A DNA stretch of 64,000 nt from Variovorax sp. TBS-050B (GTDB taxonomy: Bacteria; Pseudomonadota; Gammaproteobacteria; Burkholderiales; Burkholderiaceae_C), in assembly GCF_029893635.1 (NCBI RefSeq), contig NZ_JARXYR010000002.1, positions 3,633,001 through 3,697,000 on the forward strand, read 5' to 3'. Positions 25,213 to 35,691 of the stretch are shown here, piece after piece; the first letter of the stretch is position 1, and each line of letters starts with the position of its first letter. The translations under genes were made by a program, and so were the position numbers. The notes beneath the pieces are model-generated. The model did not search any database, was not told where the DNA came from, and was given only the letters and a program-made list of their open reading frames with translations.

Positions 25213-26126
25213 GAGGCCCGCGGATTGTAGAGAGCGCGCCATTGCGGCACCCAGCCCGCGAGCGCTTCGGCGCAGCTGGCGCCCTGCGCGGCGCCCAGGC
25301 CGAGCACCCGCGCGGCAGCATCGAGCGCGGCCCGCGCGGCCGCGGGCGTGGCGGTGTCGATGGCGCTGGCGCCGTTCTGCTTCGAGAGCTTCTCGCCGTC
25401 GGCGCCACGCACCAGCGGCGTGTGCAGGTAGCCCGGCGTGGGCAGGCCGAGCGCGCGCTGCAGCAGGATCTGGCGCGCGGTGTTGTCGGCCAGGTCCTCG
25501 CCGCGGACCACGTCGGTCACGCCCTGCGCGGCATCGTCGACCACCACCGCGAGCTGGTACGCCCAGGGGCCGTCGGCGCGGCGCAGCACGAAGTCGCCGA
25601 CCTCGCGCGCCACGTCCTGCTGCTGGCGGCCGAGGCGGCGGTCGGTCCACGCGAGCACCGGCGCCGGCTGCAGGGCCTGGAACTTCTCGACCGCGAAGCG
25701 CCATGCCCTCGCGGGCTTGCCGTGCAGGCCGCTGCGGCAGGTGCCGGGGTACACGCGCTCGCCATGGCGCGCGTGCCGCTGCCCGAGCCGCTCGAGCGCC
25801 AGGTCGATGTCCTTGCGCGAACAGCCGCAGGGGTAGGCGAGGCCGAGGGCCTGCAGCTTCGCGAGTGCCGCTTCGTACGACGCGGTGCGCTGCGTCTGCC
25901 ACACGGGCGCCTCGTCGGGCACGAGGCCGCAGTCGGCGAGCTGGCGCAGGATGTGTTCGCCCATGCCGGGCAGGCAGCGCTCGGTGTCGGCGTCCTCGAT
26001 GCGGACCAGCCAGCGTGCCCGTGCGCCGCGCGCACGCACGTCGAGCCAGCTCGCGAGCGCGGCCACGAGCGAGCCGGCATGCAGCGCACCGGTGGGCGAG
26101 GGCGCGAAACGGCCGGTTTCACGCAT
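25209..26126 (-). CDS. gluQ: Glutamyl-Q tRNA(Asp) synthetase GluQ
   Basis: A 305-residue short relative of glutamyl-tRNA synthetase that attaches glutamate to the queuosine of tRNA(Asp). It has the class I features: a HIGH-like [12 protein letters not shown] near the start and a KMSKS-like DGEKLSKQN. The zinc ligands appear in [10 protein letters not shown] and YPGTCRSG. The anticodon-binding domain of true GluRS is absent, which sets this apart from gltX. It precedes trmB with a 4-base overlap; both act on tRNA. Confidence 0.93.
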   Translation of the reverse strand: MRETGRFAPSPTGALHAGSLVAALASWLDVRARGARARWLVRIEDADTERCLPGMGEHILRQLADCGLVPDEAPVWQTQRTASYEAALAKLQALGLAYPCGCSRKDIDLALERLGQRHARHGERVYPGTCRSGLHGKPARAWRFAVEKFQALQPAPVLAWTDRRLGRQQQDVAREVGDFVLRRADGPWAYQLAVVVDDAAQGVTDVVRGEDLADNTARQILLQRALGLPTPGYLHTPLVRGADGEKLSKQNGASAIDTATPAAARAALDAAARVLGLGAAQGASCAEALAGWVPQWRALYNPRAS

Positions 26127-26141
26127 CGTGCGTTCAGCGCG

Positions 26142-27224
26142 TCAGATCACCGCCAGTGCGAGCGAAAGGCCCGAGAGGAAGGCGTCCTCCACGCGGTGGC
26201 CGGTGCACCAGTCGCCGGCCACGCCGATGCGCGCCTTGGCGTCCCACAGGTGGGTCTTGCCGACCGGCACCTGGGTCTGGGCTTCGGTCCAGCAGCGCGC
26301 CTGGGCATGCGTGGGCGCGGCATGGATGCCGGTGATCTCGGCGAAGGCGCGCAGCAGCTTGGCCTGCACGCGCGCGGGGTCGTCGCGCAGATGCTCCTGC
26401 GACCAGGCGGCGCTGGCCTGCAGCGTCCAGCGCTCGATGCGCTCGCGGCCGGGCTTGGACGATTCGCGCGCGAGCCAGGCCACGCGGTGGTGGGTGCTGC
26501 GCGCCGCGTTCCACTGCGGACCGAGGTGCGACATGGTCGGCTGGTTGGCCTGCGGGAAGGCGATCATCAGCGTCCAGCAGGGCGCGATGCGCACCGGCTC
26601 GATCTTCTGGCTGATGCCGGCGGAGAGCCGGCCGTCACCGAGCAGCGCGCGCGTGCGCAGCGGCGGCACCGCGAGCAGCACGGCATCGAAGCCCGAGTAC
26701 ACATGCTGCGAATCGTCGGCGCCCACGGTGCGCAACTGCCAGCGCCTGGCGTCGAGCGCATCGCGCTCGATCTGCGTGACCTGCGTGTTCAGCACCAGGC
26801 GCTCGCCCAGCGGCGCGGCCCAGTGCGCCACCAGCGCGTCCATGCCGGGCTGCGCGACCCAGTGCGATTCGTGCCCCGGCAAGGCGGCCTCGGCGACGCG
26901 GCCATGCGCATCGAGCACGCGCACGAGGTTGGCGCTCCACGGCCGGCAGAGGCCCGGCGTGGGTTCGAGCGCCAGCGCGAAGCGCGGATCGCGCACGGTG
27001 AAGTACTGCGCGCCGCTGTCGAAGCGGCCGAAGGCGGTGTCCACGCTGGCCATGCGCCCGCCCGGCGCGGCCTCGCGTTCGAACACGGTGACCTGGTGGC
27101 CGGCCTGCACCAGCGTGCGTGCGCAGGCGACGCCGGCGATGCCGGCGCCGATGACGGCGTAGTGGCGCGGTGCGGCCGGGGTTCGGTGGCGGTCGGTGGA
27201 CTTCGACGCGGCGCGAGTGCTCAT
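26142..27224 (-). CDS. FAD-dependent amine oxidase/NAD(P)-binding protein (renalase-like)
   Basis: A 360-residue flavoprotein. The N-terminal dinucleotide-binding motif is YAVIGAGIAGVACARTL, followed by VFEREAAPGGRM, the usual FAD-binding Glu/Arg segment. The motif FDSGAQYFTVRDPRF and the C-terminal GDWCTGHRVEDAFLSGL are shared with renalase-like and protoporphyrinogen-oxidase-like proteins. No signal peptide is evident. The substrate is unknown. It lies 15 bases before gluQ on the same strand, so it may head the gluQ-trmB transcript. Confidence 0.82.
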   Translation of the reverse strand: MSTRAASKSTDRHRTPAAPRHYAVIGAGIAGVACARTLVQAGHQVTVFEREAAPGGRMASVDTAFGRFDSGAQYFTVRDPRFALALEPTPGLCRPWSANLVRVLDAHGRVAEAALPGHESHWVAQPGMDALVAHWAAPLGERLVLNTQVTQIERDALDARRWQLRTVGADDSQHVYSGFDAVLLAVPPLRTRALLGDGRLSAGISQKIEPVRIAPCWTLMIAFPQANQPTMSHLGPQWNAARSTHHRVAWLARESSKPGRERIERWTLQASAAWSQEHLRDDPARVQAKLLRAFAEITGIHAAPTHAQARCWTEAQTQVPVGKTHLWDAKARIGVAGDWCTGHRVEDAFLSGLSLALAVI

Positions 27225-27311
27225 GAGGGACTCTTTTCTTTGGCGGGGAGACGTTTGGATGTGGGAGCGACTCTACAACGGTCTGCCGAGGGGCCTGCCG
27301 CGCACCGCGCC

Positions 27312-28265
27312 TCAGCGCCCGCGGTGGCGTTCGAGCAGCGCGCGCCGCGTGGCCTCGTGCTCGAACTGCGCCAGCCACCATTCGAGCGCGCGACCGGGCC
27401 GCCCGGCGCTGCGCACGCGCCAGGCGCAGTGCATGGTGGCGAGCGGCGGCTGGCGTTCCGTCTTGCGTTCGACCAGGTGGCCGGCCTCGATGTACGGCCG
27501 GGCCATGGGCTCGGGCAGGAAGCCGCCGCCGAGCCCGTGCAGCTGCGCCGCCAGCTTGGCCTGCATCGTCGGCACGGTCAGCACGTCCTGCCCGCCGACG
27601 AGGTTCACGGTCATGCTCGGCCCGCTGCGCACCGAGTCGGCCGCGGCCACCGCGCGGTACTGCCGCAGCACCGCATCGCTCAGCGGTTCGTCGAGCCGCG
27701 CCAGCGGATGGTGCGGCGCCACCGCATAGACGAAGCAGAGTTCGCCGATCGGGCGGCTGCGGATGCCGGTGGCGGTGAAGGCGAGGCTCGCGGCATCGAG
27801 CACCGCGCCCACGGCCAGGTCCGCCTCGCCGCTCGTGAGCGCCTCGATGGTGCCGAGCAGCGTCTCGTCGCGCAGCTTGAGCCGCGTGGGCGGTTCGAGC
27901 GCGAAGAAGGCGGTGGCGAGGTCGAGCAGCGGATCGCGCGCGATCACCCCGTCGACCGCGATCGTGAGCATCGGCTCCCAGCCGGTGGCCACGCGCTTCA
28001 CGCGGTTGGCGACCGCATCGATCTCGCCGAGCAGCCGCGCGGCCTCGCGCAGCAGCTCGGCGCCGGCCTCGGTGAGGCGGGCCTGGCGCGCGCTGCGGTC
28101 GAACAGCAGCACGTCGAGCGCGTCCTCCACCTGCCGCACGCGATAGCTCAGCGCACTCGGCACGAGGTCGAGCGCGCGCGCGGCCGCGGCGAAGCTGCCG
28201 GTGCTCGCCACCGTCTGCAGCATGGCGAGTGCATCGGGGGTCAGTACGTCTCTGGCGCTGGGCAT
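27312..28265 (-). CDS. LysR-family transcription regulator
   Basis: A 317-residue LysR-type regulator: an N-terminal winged helix (LQTVASTGSFAAAARALDLV, SALSYRVRQVEDAL) and a C-terminal effector-binding domain. It is divergent from pirin-doxX-flavodoxin-pirin. I chose ATG 28265; the longer frame begins with TTG at 28289, inside a perfect palindrome. LysR proteins usually sit beside the genes they control and repress their own gene, and the palindrome 16-38 bases upstream fits that. The inducer is unknown; the neighbours suggest quinone or electrophile stress. Confidence 0.9.
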   Translation of the reverse strand: MPSARDVLTPDALAMLQTVASTGSFAAAARALDLVPSALSYRVRQVEDALDVLLFDRSARQARLTEAGAELLREAARLLGEIDAVANRVKRVATGWEPMLTIAVDGVIARDPLLDLATAFFALEPPTRLKLRDETLLGTIEALTSGEADLAVGAVLDAASLAFTATGIRSRPIGELCFVYAVAPHHPLARLDEPLSDAVLRQYRAVAAADSVRSGPSMTVNLVGGQDVLTVPTMQAKLAAQLHGLGGGFLPEPMARPYIEAGHLVERKTERQPPLATMHCAWRVRSAGRPGRALEWWLAQFEHEATRRALLERHRGR

Positions 28266-28280
28266 TTGGAGCGGTTTCCG

Positions 28281-28303
28281 ATCATTCAAAAAATTTGAAT
28301 GAT
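28281..28303. promoter_or_regulatory. Perfect palindrome, probable LysR operator
   Basis: ATCATTCAAA-N3-TTTGAATGAT, a perfect 10-base inverted repeat with a 3-base spacer. It lies 16-38 bases before the LysR start and 134 before the pirin start. It contains the T-N11-A type core expected of LysR binding sites. It is strikingly AT-rich against this genome. Binding by the adjacent LysR protein is inferred. Confidence 0.7.
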
Positions 28304-28436
28304 GCCATCAAAACACGGCGCTTTTCGCTCGGGGGTGCGGACCTAAAGTTCTTCCCATCCGCTGCGCATCCGGCGCGGCATCAAGCAAAGGCCCGAAGCT
28401 CCCGCGACGGGACAGGGCCTCAAAAGGAGTTCGACG

Positions 28437-29138
28437 ATGTTGCAAGTTCGCAAGTCCCAGGAACGCGGTTATGCCGACCACGGCTGGCTGCGCTCGTTCC
28501 ACAGTTTCTCGTTCGCGGGCTACTACGACCCGGCCTACATGGGCTTCGGCAACCTGCGCGTGATCAACGAAGACCGCGTGGCCGCGGGCGCCGGTTTCGG
28601 CACCCACGGGCACCGCGACATGGAGATCATCAGCTACGTGCTTTCGGGCGAGCTGGCGCACAAGGACAGCCTGGGCAACGTGGAATCCATCCCGCCCGGC
28701 GACGTGCAGCGCATGAGCGCCGGCCGCGGCGTGATGCACAGCGAGTTCAACCACAAGGCCGACGAGACCACGCACTTCCTGCAGATCTGGATCGAGCCGA
28801 ACGTGCGCGGCATCGAGCCCGGCTACGAGCAGAAGAAGTTCGGCGACGCCGAGAAGCGCGGCAAGCTGCGCCTGGTGGCCTCGCCCGACGGTGCCGACGG
28901 TTCCGTGACCGTGCATGCCGATGCGCGCCTCATGGCCGGGCTGTTCGACGGCGACGAGACCGCGAGCCTGGCGCTCGACCCGGCGCGCAAGAGCTACGTG
29001 CACCTCGTGCGCGGCGAGCTCGAAGTCAACGGCCGGAAGCTCTCGGGCGGCGACGCCGCGATGCTCGAAGGCGAATCGCAGCTCACGCTCGGCGCCGGCA
29101 AGGACGCCGAAGTGCTGGTGTTCGACCTGGCCGCCTGA
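28437..29138 (+). CDS. Pirin family protein (YhaK-type bicupin)
   Basis: A 233-residue pirin-like bicupin. The metal site is in the N-terminal cupin: GTHGHRDMEIISYVLSGEL and VMHSEFNH supply the His/Glu ligands. Bacterial pirins can show quercetinase activity or bind partner proteins; the natural role is unclear. An AGGAG site precedes ATG 28437. It opens a co-directional set with doxX, a flavodoxin and a second pirin, divergent from LysR, but a hairpin terminator follows the gene. Confidence 0.88.
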   Translation: MLQVRKSQERGYADHGWLRSFHSFSFAGYYDPAYMGFGNLRVINEDRVAAGAGFGTHGHRDMEIISYVLSGELAHKDSLGNVESIPPGDVQRMSAGRGVMHSEFNHKADETTHFLQIWIEPNVRGIEPGYEQKKFGDAEKRGKLRLVASPDGADGSVTVHADARLMAGLFDGDETASLALDPARKSYVHLVRGELEVNGRKLSGGDAAMLEGESQLTLGAGKDAEVLVFDLAA

Positions 29139-29149
29139 TCACCCCCTTG

Positions 29150-29178
29150 CCGGGCGCCTGCCGGCCCGGCCTTTTTCT
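29150..29178 (+). terminator. Terminator or attenuator after first pirin gene
   Basis: GCCGGGC (29150-29156) pairs with GCCCGGC (29165-29171), followed by CTTTTTC. It begins 12 bases after the pirin stop. It may end most transcripts and limit expression of doxX, or doxX may have its own promoter after it. Confidence 0.7.
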
Positions 29179-29195
29179 TCCTTCTTTTTTCCTTT

Positions 29196-29214
29196 CATTC
29201 ATTCATTCATTCAT
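29196..29214 (+). repeat. CATT tetranucleotide tandem repeat before doxX
   Basis: Four and three-quarter units of CATT, within a pyrimidine-rich run, end 16 bases before the doxX start and just before its GAGGAG ribosome binding site. Tandem tetranucleotides can gain or lose units by slippage, which here would change the promoter or leader spacing and not the reading frame. Confidence 0.75.
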
Positions 29215-29230
29215 ACCGAGGAGTTTCACC

Positions 29231-29671
29231 ATGACCACCGCTTCCATCGCCACCACCCCCGCCACCGCCAACCCCAACGCCCTGCAGGACACGCTCGCGC
29301 TGGTCGGCCGCATCCTGATCGCACTGCTGTTCGTGCCGGCGGGCTTCGCCAAGCTCACGGGCTTCGCGGGCACCGTGGGCTACATCGCGTCCGTGGGCGC
29401 ACCGCTGCCGCAGGTGGCCGCCGTGATCGCGATCCTGGTCGAACTGGGCGTGGGCCTGATGCTGCTGGTCGGTTTCAAGACGCGCTTCGCGGCCGTGGTG
29501 CTGGCGCTGTTCACCCTGGCGGCCTCGGTGCTGTTCCACAACTACTGGAGCATGCCCGCCGACAAGGCCTTCGTGAACCAGCTGATGTTCTTCAAGAACA
29601 TCGCAGTGGCCGGCGGCCTGTTCGTGATCGCAGCCCTCGGCGCCGGCCGTTTCGGCATCGACAGGAAGTAA
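29231..29671 (+). CDS. DoxX family membrane protein
   Basis: A 146-residue protein with four hydrophobic helices and the DoxX signature LVGRILIALLFVPAGFAKLT near the N-terminus, VELGVGLMLLVGFKTRF in the middle and FKNIAVAGGLFVIA near the end. DoxX-family proteins in other bacteria are linked to thiol and quinone redox handling in the membrane, but this one's activity is unproven. ATG 29231 follows GAGGAG. It lies between a pirin and a flavodoxin gene. Confidence 0.88.
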   Translation: MTTASIATTPATANPNALQDTLALVGRILIALLFVPAGFAKLTGFAGTVGYIASVGAPLPQVAAVIAILVELGVGLMLLVGFKTRFAAVVLALFTLAASVLFHNYWSMPADKAFVNQLMFFKNIAVAGGLFVIAALGAGRFGIDRK

Positions 29672-29714
29672 GCTCGTTCATCCCCCCATCCACCGATTTC
29701 AGGAGAAAACATCC

Positions 29715-30266
29715 ATGGCCGACATCGTCGTTGTCTTCCATTCCGGCTACGGCCACACCCAGCGCGTGGCGCAGGCCGTGGCCGAGGGGGCGGGCGCCCA
29801 GCTGCTCGCGATCGACGCCGACGGCAACCTGCCCGCGGGCGGCTGGGAAACCCTGGCCGCGGCCGACGCGATCATCTTCGGCTCGCCGACCTACATGGGC
29901 GGCGTGAGCTGGCAGTTCAAGAAATTCGCCGACGCCTCGTCGAAGGTCTGGTTCACGCAGGGCTGGAAGGACAAGCTCTTCGCCGGCTTCACCAACAGCG
30001 CCACGATGAACGGCGACAAGGTCACGACGCTGGCCTACCTCTGGACGCTCGCGATGCAGCACAGCGGCCTCTGGGTCAGCATGGGCATCATGCCGACCAA
30101 CAACAAGGCCGCGACGCGCGATTCGACCAACTACGTGGGCGGCTACGGCGGCCTGCTGACGCAGTCGCCGTCGGACGCGAGCCCGGCCGAGATCCCGAAG
30201 GGCGACCTGGAGACCGCGCGCGCCTTCGGCGAGCGCATCGCCGCAGTCGCAGCATCGCGCGGCTGA
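29715..30266 (+). CDS. WrbA-like flavodoxin (NAD(P)H:quinone oxidoreductase type)
   Basis: A 183-residue flavodoxin-fold protein. The FMN phosphate loop is HSGYGHTQRVAQ, and the second FMN-binding loop is IIFGSPTYMGG. The stretch FTNSATMNGDKVTTL matches the WrbA/NADPH-dependent FMN reductase group; it is a little shorter than typical WrbA (~198). It probably reduces quinones by two electrons and so limits semiquinone stress. An AGGAG-like site precedes ATG 29715. It sits between doxX and the second pirin. Confidence 0.87.
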   Translation: MADIVVVFHSGYGHTQRVAQAVAEGAGAQLLAIDADGNLPAGGWETLAAADAIIFGSPTYMGGVSWQFKKFADASSKVWFTQGWKDKLFAGFTNSATMNGDKVTTLAYLWTLAMQHSGLWVSMGIMPTNNKAATRDSTNYVGGYGGLLTQSPSDASPAEIPKGDLETARAFGERIAAVAASRG

Positions 30267-30291
30267 ACCGCCTGAAACCACGGAGCACACG

Positions 30292-31224
<933 letters not shown>

Positions 31225-31231
31225 GCGCCCT

Positions 31232-32020
31232 TCAGCGCTTGCGCGCGAGGTCGGGGTCTTCGGCCGCGCGCGCCGAGGCCTTGTTGGCGCGCGCGCTGAG
31301 GTCGGGCGCCAGCGCCTCGCGGCCGTCGAAGACGAAGCAGTCGCCGCGGTAGTGCGCGCCGCCGACGAGCTCGAAGTACTTGAGGATGCCGCCCTCGAGC
31401 TGCAGCACGTTCTCCACGCCTTCCTCGCGCATCAGGATCGCGGCCTTCTCGCAGCGGATGCCGCCGGTGCAGAAGCTCACGACCGTCTTGCCCGCGAACT
31501 CCGCGCGGTGTTCGCGCAGCGCGGGCGGGAACTCGGTGAACTTGCCGATGCGCCAGTCGATCGCGCCCTCGAAGCTGCCGTGGTCGACCTCGAAGGCGTT
31601 GCGCGTGTCGAGCAGCGCGATCTCGCGGCCTTCGTCGTCGTGGCCCTGGTCGAGCCAGCGCTTGAGCGTGGGCGCATCCACGCCGGGCGCGCGGCCGGCC
31701 GCGGGCTGGATCGCGGGATGGTCCATGCGGATGATCTCGCGCTTCAATTTCACGAGCATGCGGCGGAAGGGCTGCGCGGCCGACCAGCTTTCCTTGGTTT
31801 CGAGGTCCGAGAAGCGCGCATCGGCGCGCAGTTCGGCCACGAAGGTGTGGATCGCCTCGGCGGTGCCCGCGAGGAACAGGTTGATGCCCTCGGGCGCGAG
31901 CAGGATGGTGCCCATCAGGCCGAGCGACCGGGTGCTGTCGAGCAGCCGTTCGCGCAGCGCGGGCGCGTCGTCGATGGCCACGAACTTGTAGGCCGCGATA
32001 TTCAGAATCTCTTGTTCCAC
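31232..32020 (-). CDS. trhO: tRNA U34 hydroxylase TrhO (rhodanese domain)
   Basis: A 262-residue protein of the TrhO/YceA family, which uses oxygen to form 5-hydroxyuridine at tRNA position 34. The N-terminal acylphosphatase-like part ([18 protein letters not shown]) is followed by a rhodanese domain with the active-site loop [11 protein letters not shown], and by the Cys/Arg region near the C-terminus (YRGDCFVF). I chose GTG 32020 because the family begins [12 protein letters not shown]; the ATG at 32080 would add 20 unrelated residues. A TACAAT box lies 8 bases before the GTG, which supports a leaderless mRNA. Confidence 0.9.
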   Translation of the reverse strand: MEQEILNIAAYKFVAIDDAPALRERLLDSTRSLGLMGTILLAPEGINLFLAGTAEAIHTFVAELRADARFSDLETKESWSAAQPFRRMLVKLKREIIRMDHPAIQPAAGRAPGVDAPTLKRWLDQGHDDEGREIALLDTRNAFEVDHGSFEGAIDWRIGKFTEFPPALREHRAEFAGKTVVSFCTGGIRCEKAAILMREEGVENVLQLEGGILKYFELVGGAHYRGDCFVFDGREALAPDLSARANKASARAAEDPDLARKR

Positions 32021-32028
32021 GGGGGGCG

Positions 32029-32034
32029 ATTGTA
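32029..32034 (-). promoter_or_regulatory. TACAAT -10 box of trhO
   Basis: TACAAT on the minus strand, ending 8 bases before the GTG start of trhO. With the usual distance, transcription would begin at or next to the start codon. No clear -35 box was found. Confidence 0.5.
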
Positions 32035-32100
32035 GGTGCCGCCCCCGGGGCGGACCGGGTTTCAGGGATTGCCAACCCACATCGTGGAGCGGGCCCTTCC

Positions 32101-32106
32101 TACAAT
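32101..32106 (+). promoter_or_regulatory. TACAAT -10 box of dnaE
   Basis: TACAAT ends 6 bases before the dnaE ATG. The expected start of transcription falls on the A of the ATG, giving a leaderless message. No ribosome binding site is visible, which agrees. The -35 region is poor. Confidence 0.5.
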
Positions 32107-32112
32107 CGACGG

Positions 32113-35100
32113 ATGTTCGTTCACCTGCGCCTGCACACCGAGTTTTCCGTCGTCGACGGCACCATCCGCATCGACGACGTCGTCAAGGCCGCCGCTGCCG
32201 ACAAGCAGCCCGCGCTCGCCATCACCGACCTGAACAACCTGTTCGGGGCCATCAAGTTCTACAAGCAGGGGCGCGGCAAGGGCGTCAAACCGATCATCGG
32301 CGCCGAGGTCTTCGTCGACGGGCTCGGCAAGGAGCCCGGCGCGCTCACGCGCATCGTGCTGCTGGTGCAGAACATGGAAGGCTATCTGCACCTGTGCGAG
32401 CTGCTCGCGCGCGCCTGGACGCAGAACGTGGGCCGCGGCCAGTCGCAGGCCGCCTGCCGGCTCGAATGGCTGGAGGAGCTGCAGGGCGGGCTGATCGCGC
32501 TGTCGGGCGCCCAGGCGGGGCCGCTCGGCCAGCCGCTGCTGCAGGGGCAGGACGAGCGCGCCGCCGAACTGGCGCTGCAGCTCGCGGGCATCTTTCCGCA
32601 CCGCTTCTACATCGAGCTGCAGCGTGCCGGCCGCGCCGACGACGAGCCGCACGTGGTCGCGGCCGTCAAGCTCGCGGCGCGGCTCAGGCTGCCGGTGGTC
32701 GCGACGCATCCGGTGCAGTTCGCCGAACGCGAGGACTACGAGGCGCACGAGGCGCGCGTGTGCATCTCCGAAGGCGAGATCCTCGGCAACCCGCGCCGCG
32801 TGCGCAAGTTCACCGAGGAGCAGTACTTCAAGTCGGCCGCCGAGATGGAGGCGCTGTTCGCCGACGTACCGAGCGCCATCGCCAACACGGTGGAGATCGC
32901 CAAGCGCTGCAGCCTCACGCTGGTGCTCGGCAAGCCGCAGCTGCCCGATTTTCCGACGCCTTTCATCAGCGAAGGCGTGCGCATGCCGATCGAGGAGTTC
33001 TTCCGCCAGGAGTCCTACGCCGGCCTGGAGGAGCGCCTCGCGCACCTGTACCCCGACGCGGCCAAGCGCGACGCCGAGCGGCCGCGCTACGTCGAGCGCC
33101 TGGAGTTCGAGATCAACACCATCCTGAAGATGGGGTTCCCCGGCTACTTCCTGATCGTGGGCGACTTCATCAAGTGGGCCAAGAACAACGGCTGCCCGGT
33201 GGGTCCGGGCCGGGGCTCGGGCGCCGGTTCGCTGGTGGCCTATGCGCTCAAGATCACCGACCTCGATCCGCTCGAATACAAGCTGCTGTTCGAACGCTTC
33301 CTGAACCCGGAGCGCGTGTCGATGCCCGACTTCGACATCGACTTCTGCCAGGGCAATCGCGACCGCGTGATCGACTACGTGAAGGACAAGTACGGCCGCG
33401 ACGCCGTGAGCCAGATCGCCACCTTCGGCACCATGGCCGCGCGCGCCGCGATCCGCGACGTGGGCCGCGTGATGGACATGAGCTACATGTTCTGCGACGG
33501 CATCAGCAAGCTCATTCCCAACAAGCCGGGCAAGCCCGTCACGCTGCAGTACCCGCCGAGCGACCTGTCGGAAGAGGACAAGGAGAAGTACGCCATCGCG
33601 GCCGAGCCGCAGCTCGCGCAGCGCATCGAGCGCGAGGAAGAGGTCAAGTCGCTGGTCGAGATGGCGCAGAAGCTCGAAGGCATGACACGCAACATCGGCA
33701 TGCACGCGGGCGGCGTGCTGATCGCGCCCGGCAAGCTGACCGACTTCTGCCCGTTGTACCAGCAGCCCGGCAGCGACTCGGCCGTGAGCCAGTACGACAA
33801 GGACGACGTGGAGGCCATCGGCCTCGTGAAGTTCGACTTCCTGGGGTTGGCGACGCTGACCATCCTCGAGATCGCGAAGGAATTCATCGTCAAGCGCCAC
33901 AAGGGCCAGGAGAACTTCGCCTACGAGAACATCCGGCTCGACGACCGCGAGACCTACCGGCTGTTCTCCGAAGGCAAGACCGAAGCCGTGTTCCAGTTCG
34001 AAAGCCGCGGCATGCAGGGCATGCTGAAGGACGCGCGGCCGACGCGGCTGGAGGATCTGATCGCGCTCAACGCGCTGTACCGCCCGGGCCCGATGGACCT
34101 GATCCCCAGCTTCGTGGCGCGCAAGCACGGCCGCGAAGAGGTCGAGTACCCGCACCCGGCTGTGGCCGAGATGCTCTCCGAGACCTACGGGATCATGGTC
34201 TACCAGGAGCAGGTGATGCAGACGGCGCAGATCCTGGGCGGCTACTCGCTGGGCGGCGCCGACCTGCTGCGCCGCGCGATGGGCAAGAAGAAGGCCGAGG
34301 AAATGGCCGAGCACCGCGAGAAGTTCCGCGCGGGCGCGCTCGCGACGCACGGCATTCCGCAGGACAAGGCCGACGAGATCTTCGACTTGATGGAGAAGTT
34401 CGCGGGCTATGGCTTCAACAAGTCGCATGCCGCCGCGTACTCGCTGCTCGCGTACCACACGGGCTGGCTCAAGGTCCACTACACGGCCGAGTTCTTCTGC
34501 GCCAACATGACCGTGGAAATGGACAACACCGACAAGCTCAAGGTGCTGTTCGAGGACGCGCAGAAGAACTTCGGCATCACTTTCGAGCCGCCGGACGTGA
34601 ACCGCGGCAACTACCGCTTCGAGCCGGTGACCGACAAGGTGATCCGCTACGGACTCGGCGCCGTCAAGGGCACGGGCCAGCTCGCGGTCGAGGCGCTGGT
34701 ACGCGCGCGCGAGGAGGGCGGTCCGTTCAAGAGCCTGTACGACTTCTGCGTGCGCATCGACCGCCAGCGCATCAACAAGCGCACGGTCGAGGCGCTGATC
34801 AAGGCCGGCGCCTTCGACTCGATCCAGCAGAACCGCGCCTCGCTCGTGGCCTCGGTCGACCGCGCCTTCGAATTCGCGGCCGCCACCGAGGCCAACGCGG
34901 CGCAGGTCGACATCTTCGGCGACAGCGAACACGGCTCGGCCACGGCCGAGCCCGAGCTCGTCGACGCCACGCCATGGGGCGTGAAGGAGCGGCTGACCTT
35001 CGAGAAGACGGCGATCGGCTTCTATCTCTCGGGCCATCTGTTCGACGAGGTGGCGCACGAGGTGCGGCGTTTCTGCAAGCGCGAGATCGGCGACCTGATG

Positions 35101-35631
35101 GACACGCGCGAACAGCAGGTGATCGCAGGCATCGTGAGCGACTTGCGCATCATCAACGGCCAGCGCGGCCGGCTCGCGATCTTCAAACTCGACGACAAGT
35201 CCGATTCGATCGAGGCCACGGCCGACGAGGCGCTGATCAATGCCAACCGCAACACGCTCAAGGACGACGAGCTGGTGATCGTGAGCGGCCGGCTGCAGCC
35301 GGGCCGCGGCGGCTTCGAGGCGCGCTTCCAGGTGCAGCAGGTCTGGGACCTGGCCTCGGCGCGCTGCCGCTTCGGCAAGTTCCTGCGCGTGGCGGTCAAC
35401 GGCAAGGCGCCCGACATCGCGCGGCTCGTGAAGGACTTTCCGCCGCGCACCGAGCAGAGCGAGCACGGCGACCTGGTGCAGGGCCTGCCGGTGCGGCTGT
35501 CGATGGCACGCGGCGGCGCACAGGTGGAACTGCAGCTCGGCGAGCGCGCGAAGTTCTTCCCGACCGATGCCGCACTCGCGAGCTGGACGGCGCAGGCGGA
35601 GGCGGGCAAGGCCTCGGTGGTCTACGAGTGA
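32113..35631 (+). CDS. dnaE: DNA polymerase III alpha subunit DnaE
   Basis: The 1172-residue replicative polymerase. It opens with the PHP domain ([15 protein letters not shown]). The catalytic aspartates are in [20 protein letters not shown] (Asp406 and Asp408), and the palm region has [18 protein letters not shown]. The fingers include [13 protein letters not shown] and [18 protein letters not shown], and the C-terminal part carries an OB fold ([11 protein letters not shown]). The start is ATG 32113, which lies at the expected transcription start. The order of trhO and dnaE back to back suggests shared, non-overlapping control. It is intact, full length and typical. Confidence 0.96.
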   Translation: MFVHLRLHTEFSVVDGTIRIDDVVKAAAADKQPALAITDLNNLFGAIKFYKQGRGKGVKPIIGAEVFVDGLGKEPGALTRIVLLVQNMEGYLHLCELLARAWTQNVGRGQSQAACRLEWLEELQGGLIALSGAQAGPLGQPLLQGQDERAAELALQLAGIFPHRFYIELQRAGRADDEPHVVAAVKLAARLRLPVVATHPVQFAEREDYEAHEARVCISEGEILGNPRRVRKFTEEQYFKSAAEMEALFADVPSAIANTVEIAKRCSLTLVLGKPQLPDFPTPFISEGVRMPIEEFFRQESYAGLEERLAHLYPDAAKRDAERPRYVERLEFEINTILKMGFPGYFLIVGDFIKWAKNNGCPVGPGRGSGAGSLVAYALKITDLDPLEYKLLFERFLNPERVSMPDFDIDFCQGNRDRVIDYVKDKYGRDAVSQIATFGTMAARAAIRDVGRVMDMSYMFCDGISKLIPNKPGKPVTLQYPPSDLSEEDKEKYAIAAEPQLAQRIEREEEVKSLVEMAQKLEGMTRNIGMHAGGVLIAPGKLTDFCPLYQQPGSDSAVSQYDKDDVEAIGLVKFDFLGLATLTILEIAKEFIVKRHKGQENFAYENIRLDDRETYRLFSEGKTEAVFQFESRGMQGMLKDARPTRLEDLIALNALYRPGPMDLIPSFVARKHGREEVEYPHPAVAEMLSETYGIMVYQEQVMQTAQILGGYSLGGADLLRRAMGKKKAEEMAEHREKFRAGALATHGIPQDKADEIFDLMEKFAGYGFNKSHAAAYSLLAYHTGWLKVHYTAEFFCANMTVEMDNTDKLKVLFEDAQKNFGITFEPPDVNRGNYRFEPVTDKVIRYGLGAVKGTGQLAVEALVRAREEGGPFKSLYDFCVRIDRQRINKRTVEALIKAGAFDSIQQNRASLVASVDRAFEFAAATEANAAQVDIFGDSEHGSATAEPELVDATPWGVKERLTFEKTAIGFYLSGHLFDEVAHEVRRFCKREIGDLMDTREQQVIAGIVSDLRIINGQRGRLAIFKLDDKSDSIEATADEALINANRNTLKDDELVIVSGRLQPGRGGFEARFQVQQVWDLASARCRFGKFLRVAVNGKAPDIARLVKDFPPRTEQSEHGDLVQGLPVRLSMARGGAQVELQLGERAKFFPTDAALASWTAQAEAGKASVVYE

Positions 35632-35691
35632 GAAGGCGCCGGCGAGGCGGCCGCCCCGTGGGACGGCCGCGGCCGGCGATCCGGCTGACGG

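Noticed and set aside
27312..28289. LysR start at TTG 28289
   Set aside because: It would place the start inside the palindrome; ATG 28265 gives the usual LysR N-terminus.
32021..32080. trhO start at ATG 32080
   Set aside because: It adds 20 residues unlike the family and would overlap the dnaE promoter region; GTG 32020 fits the family start.
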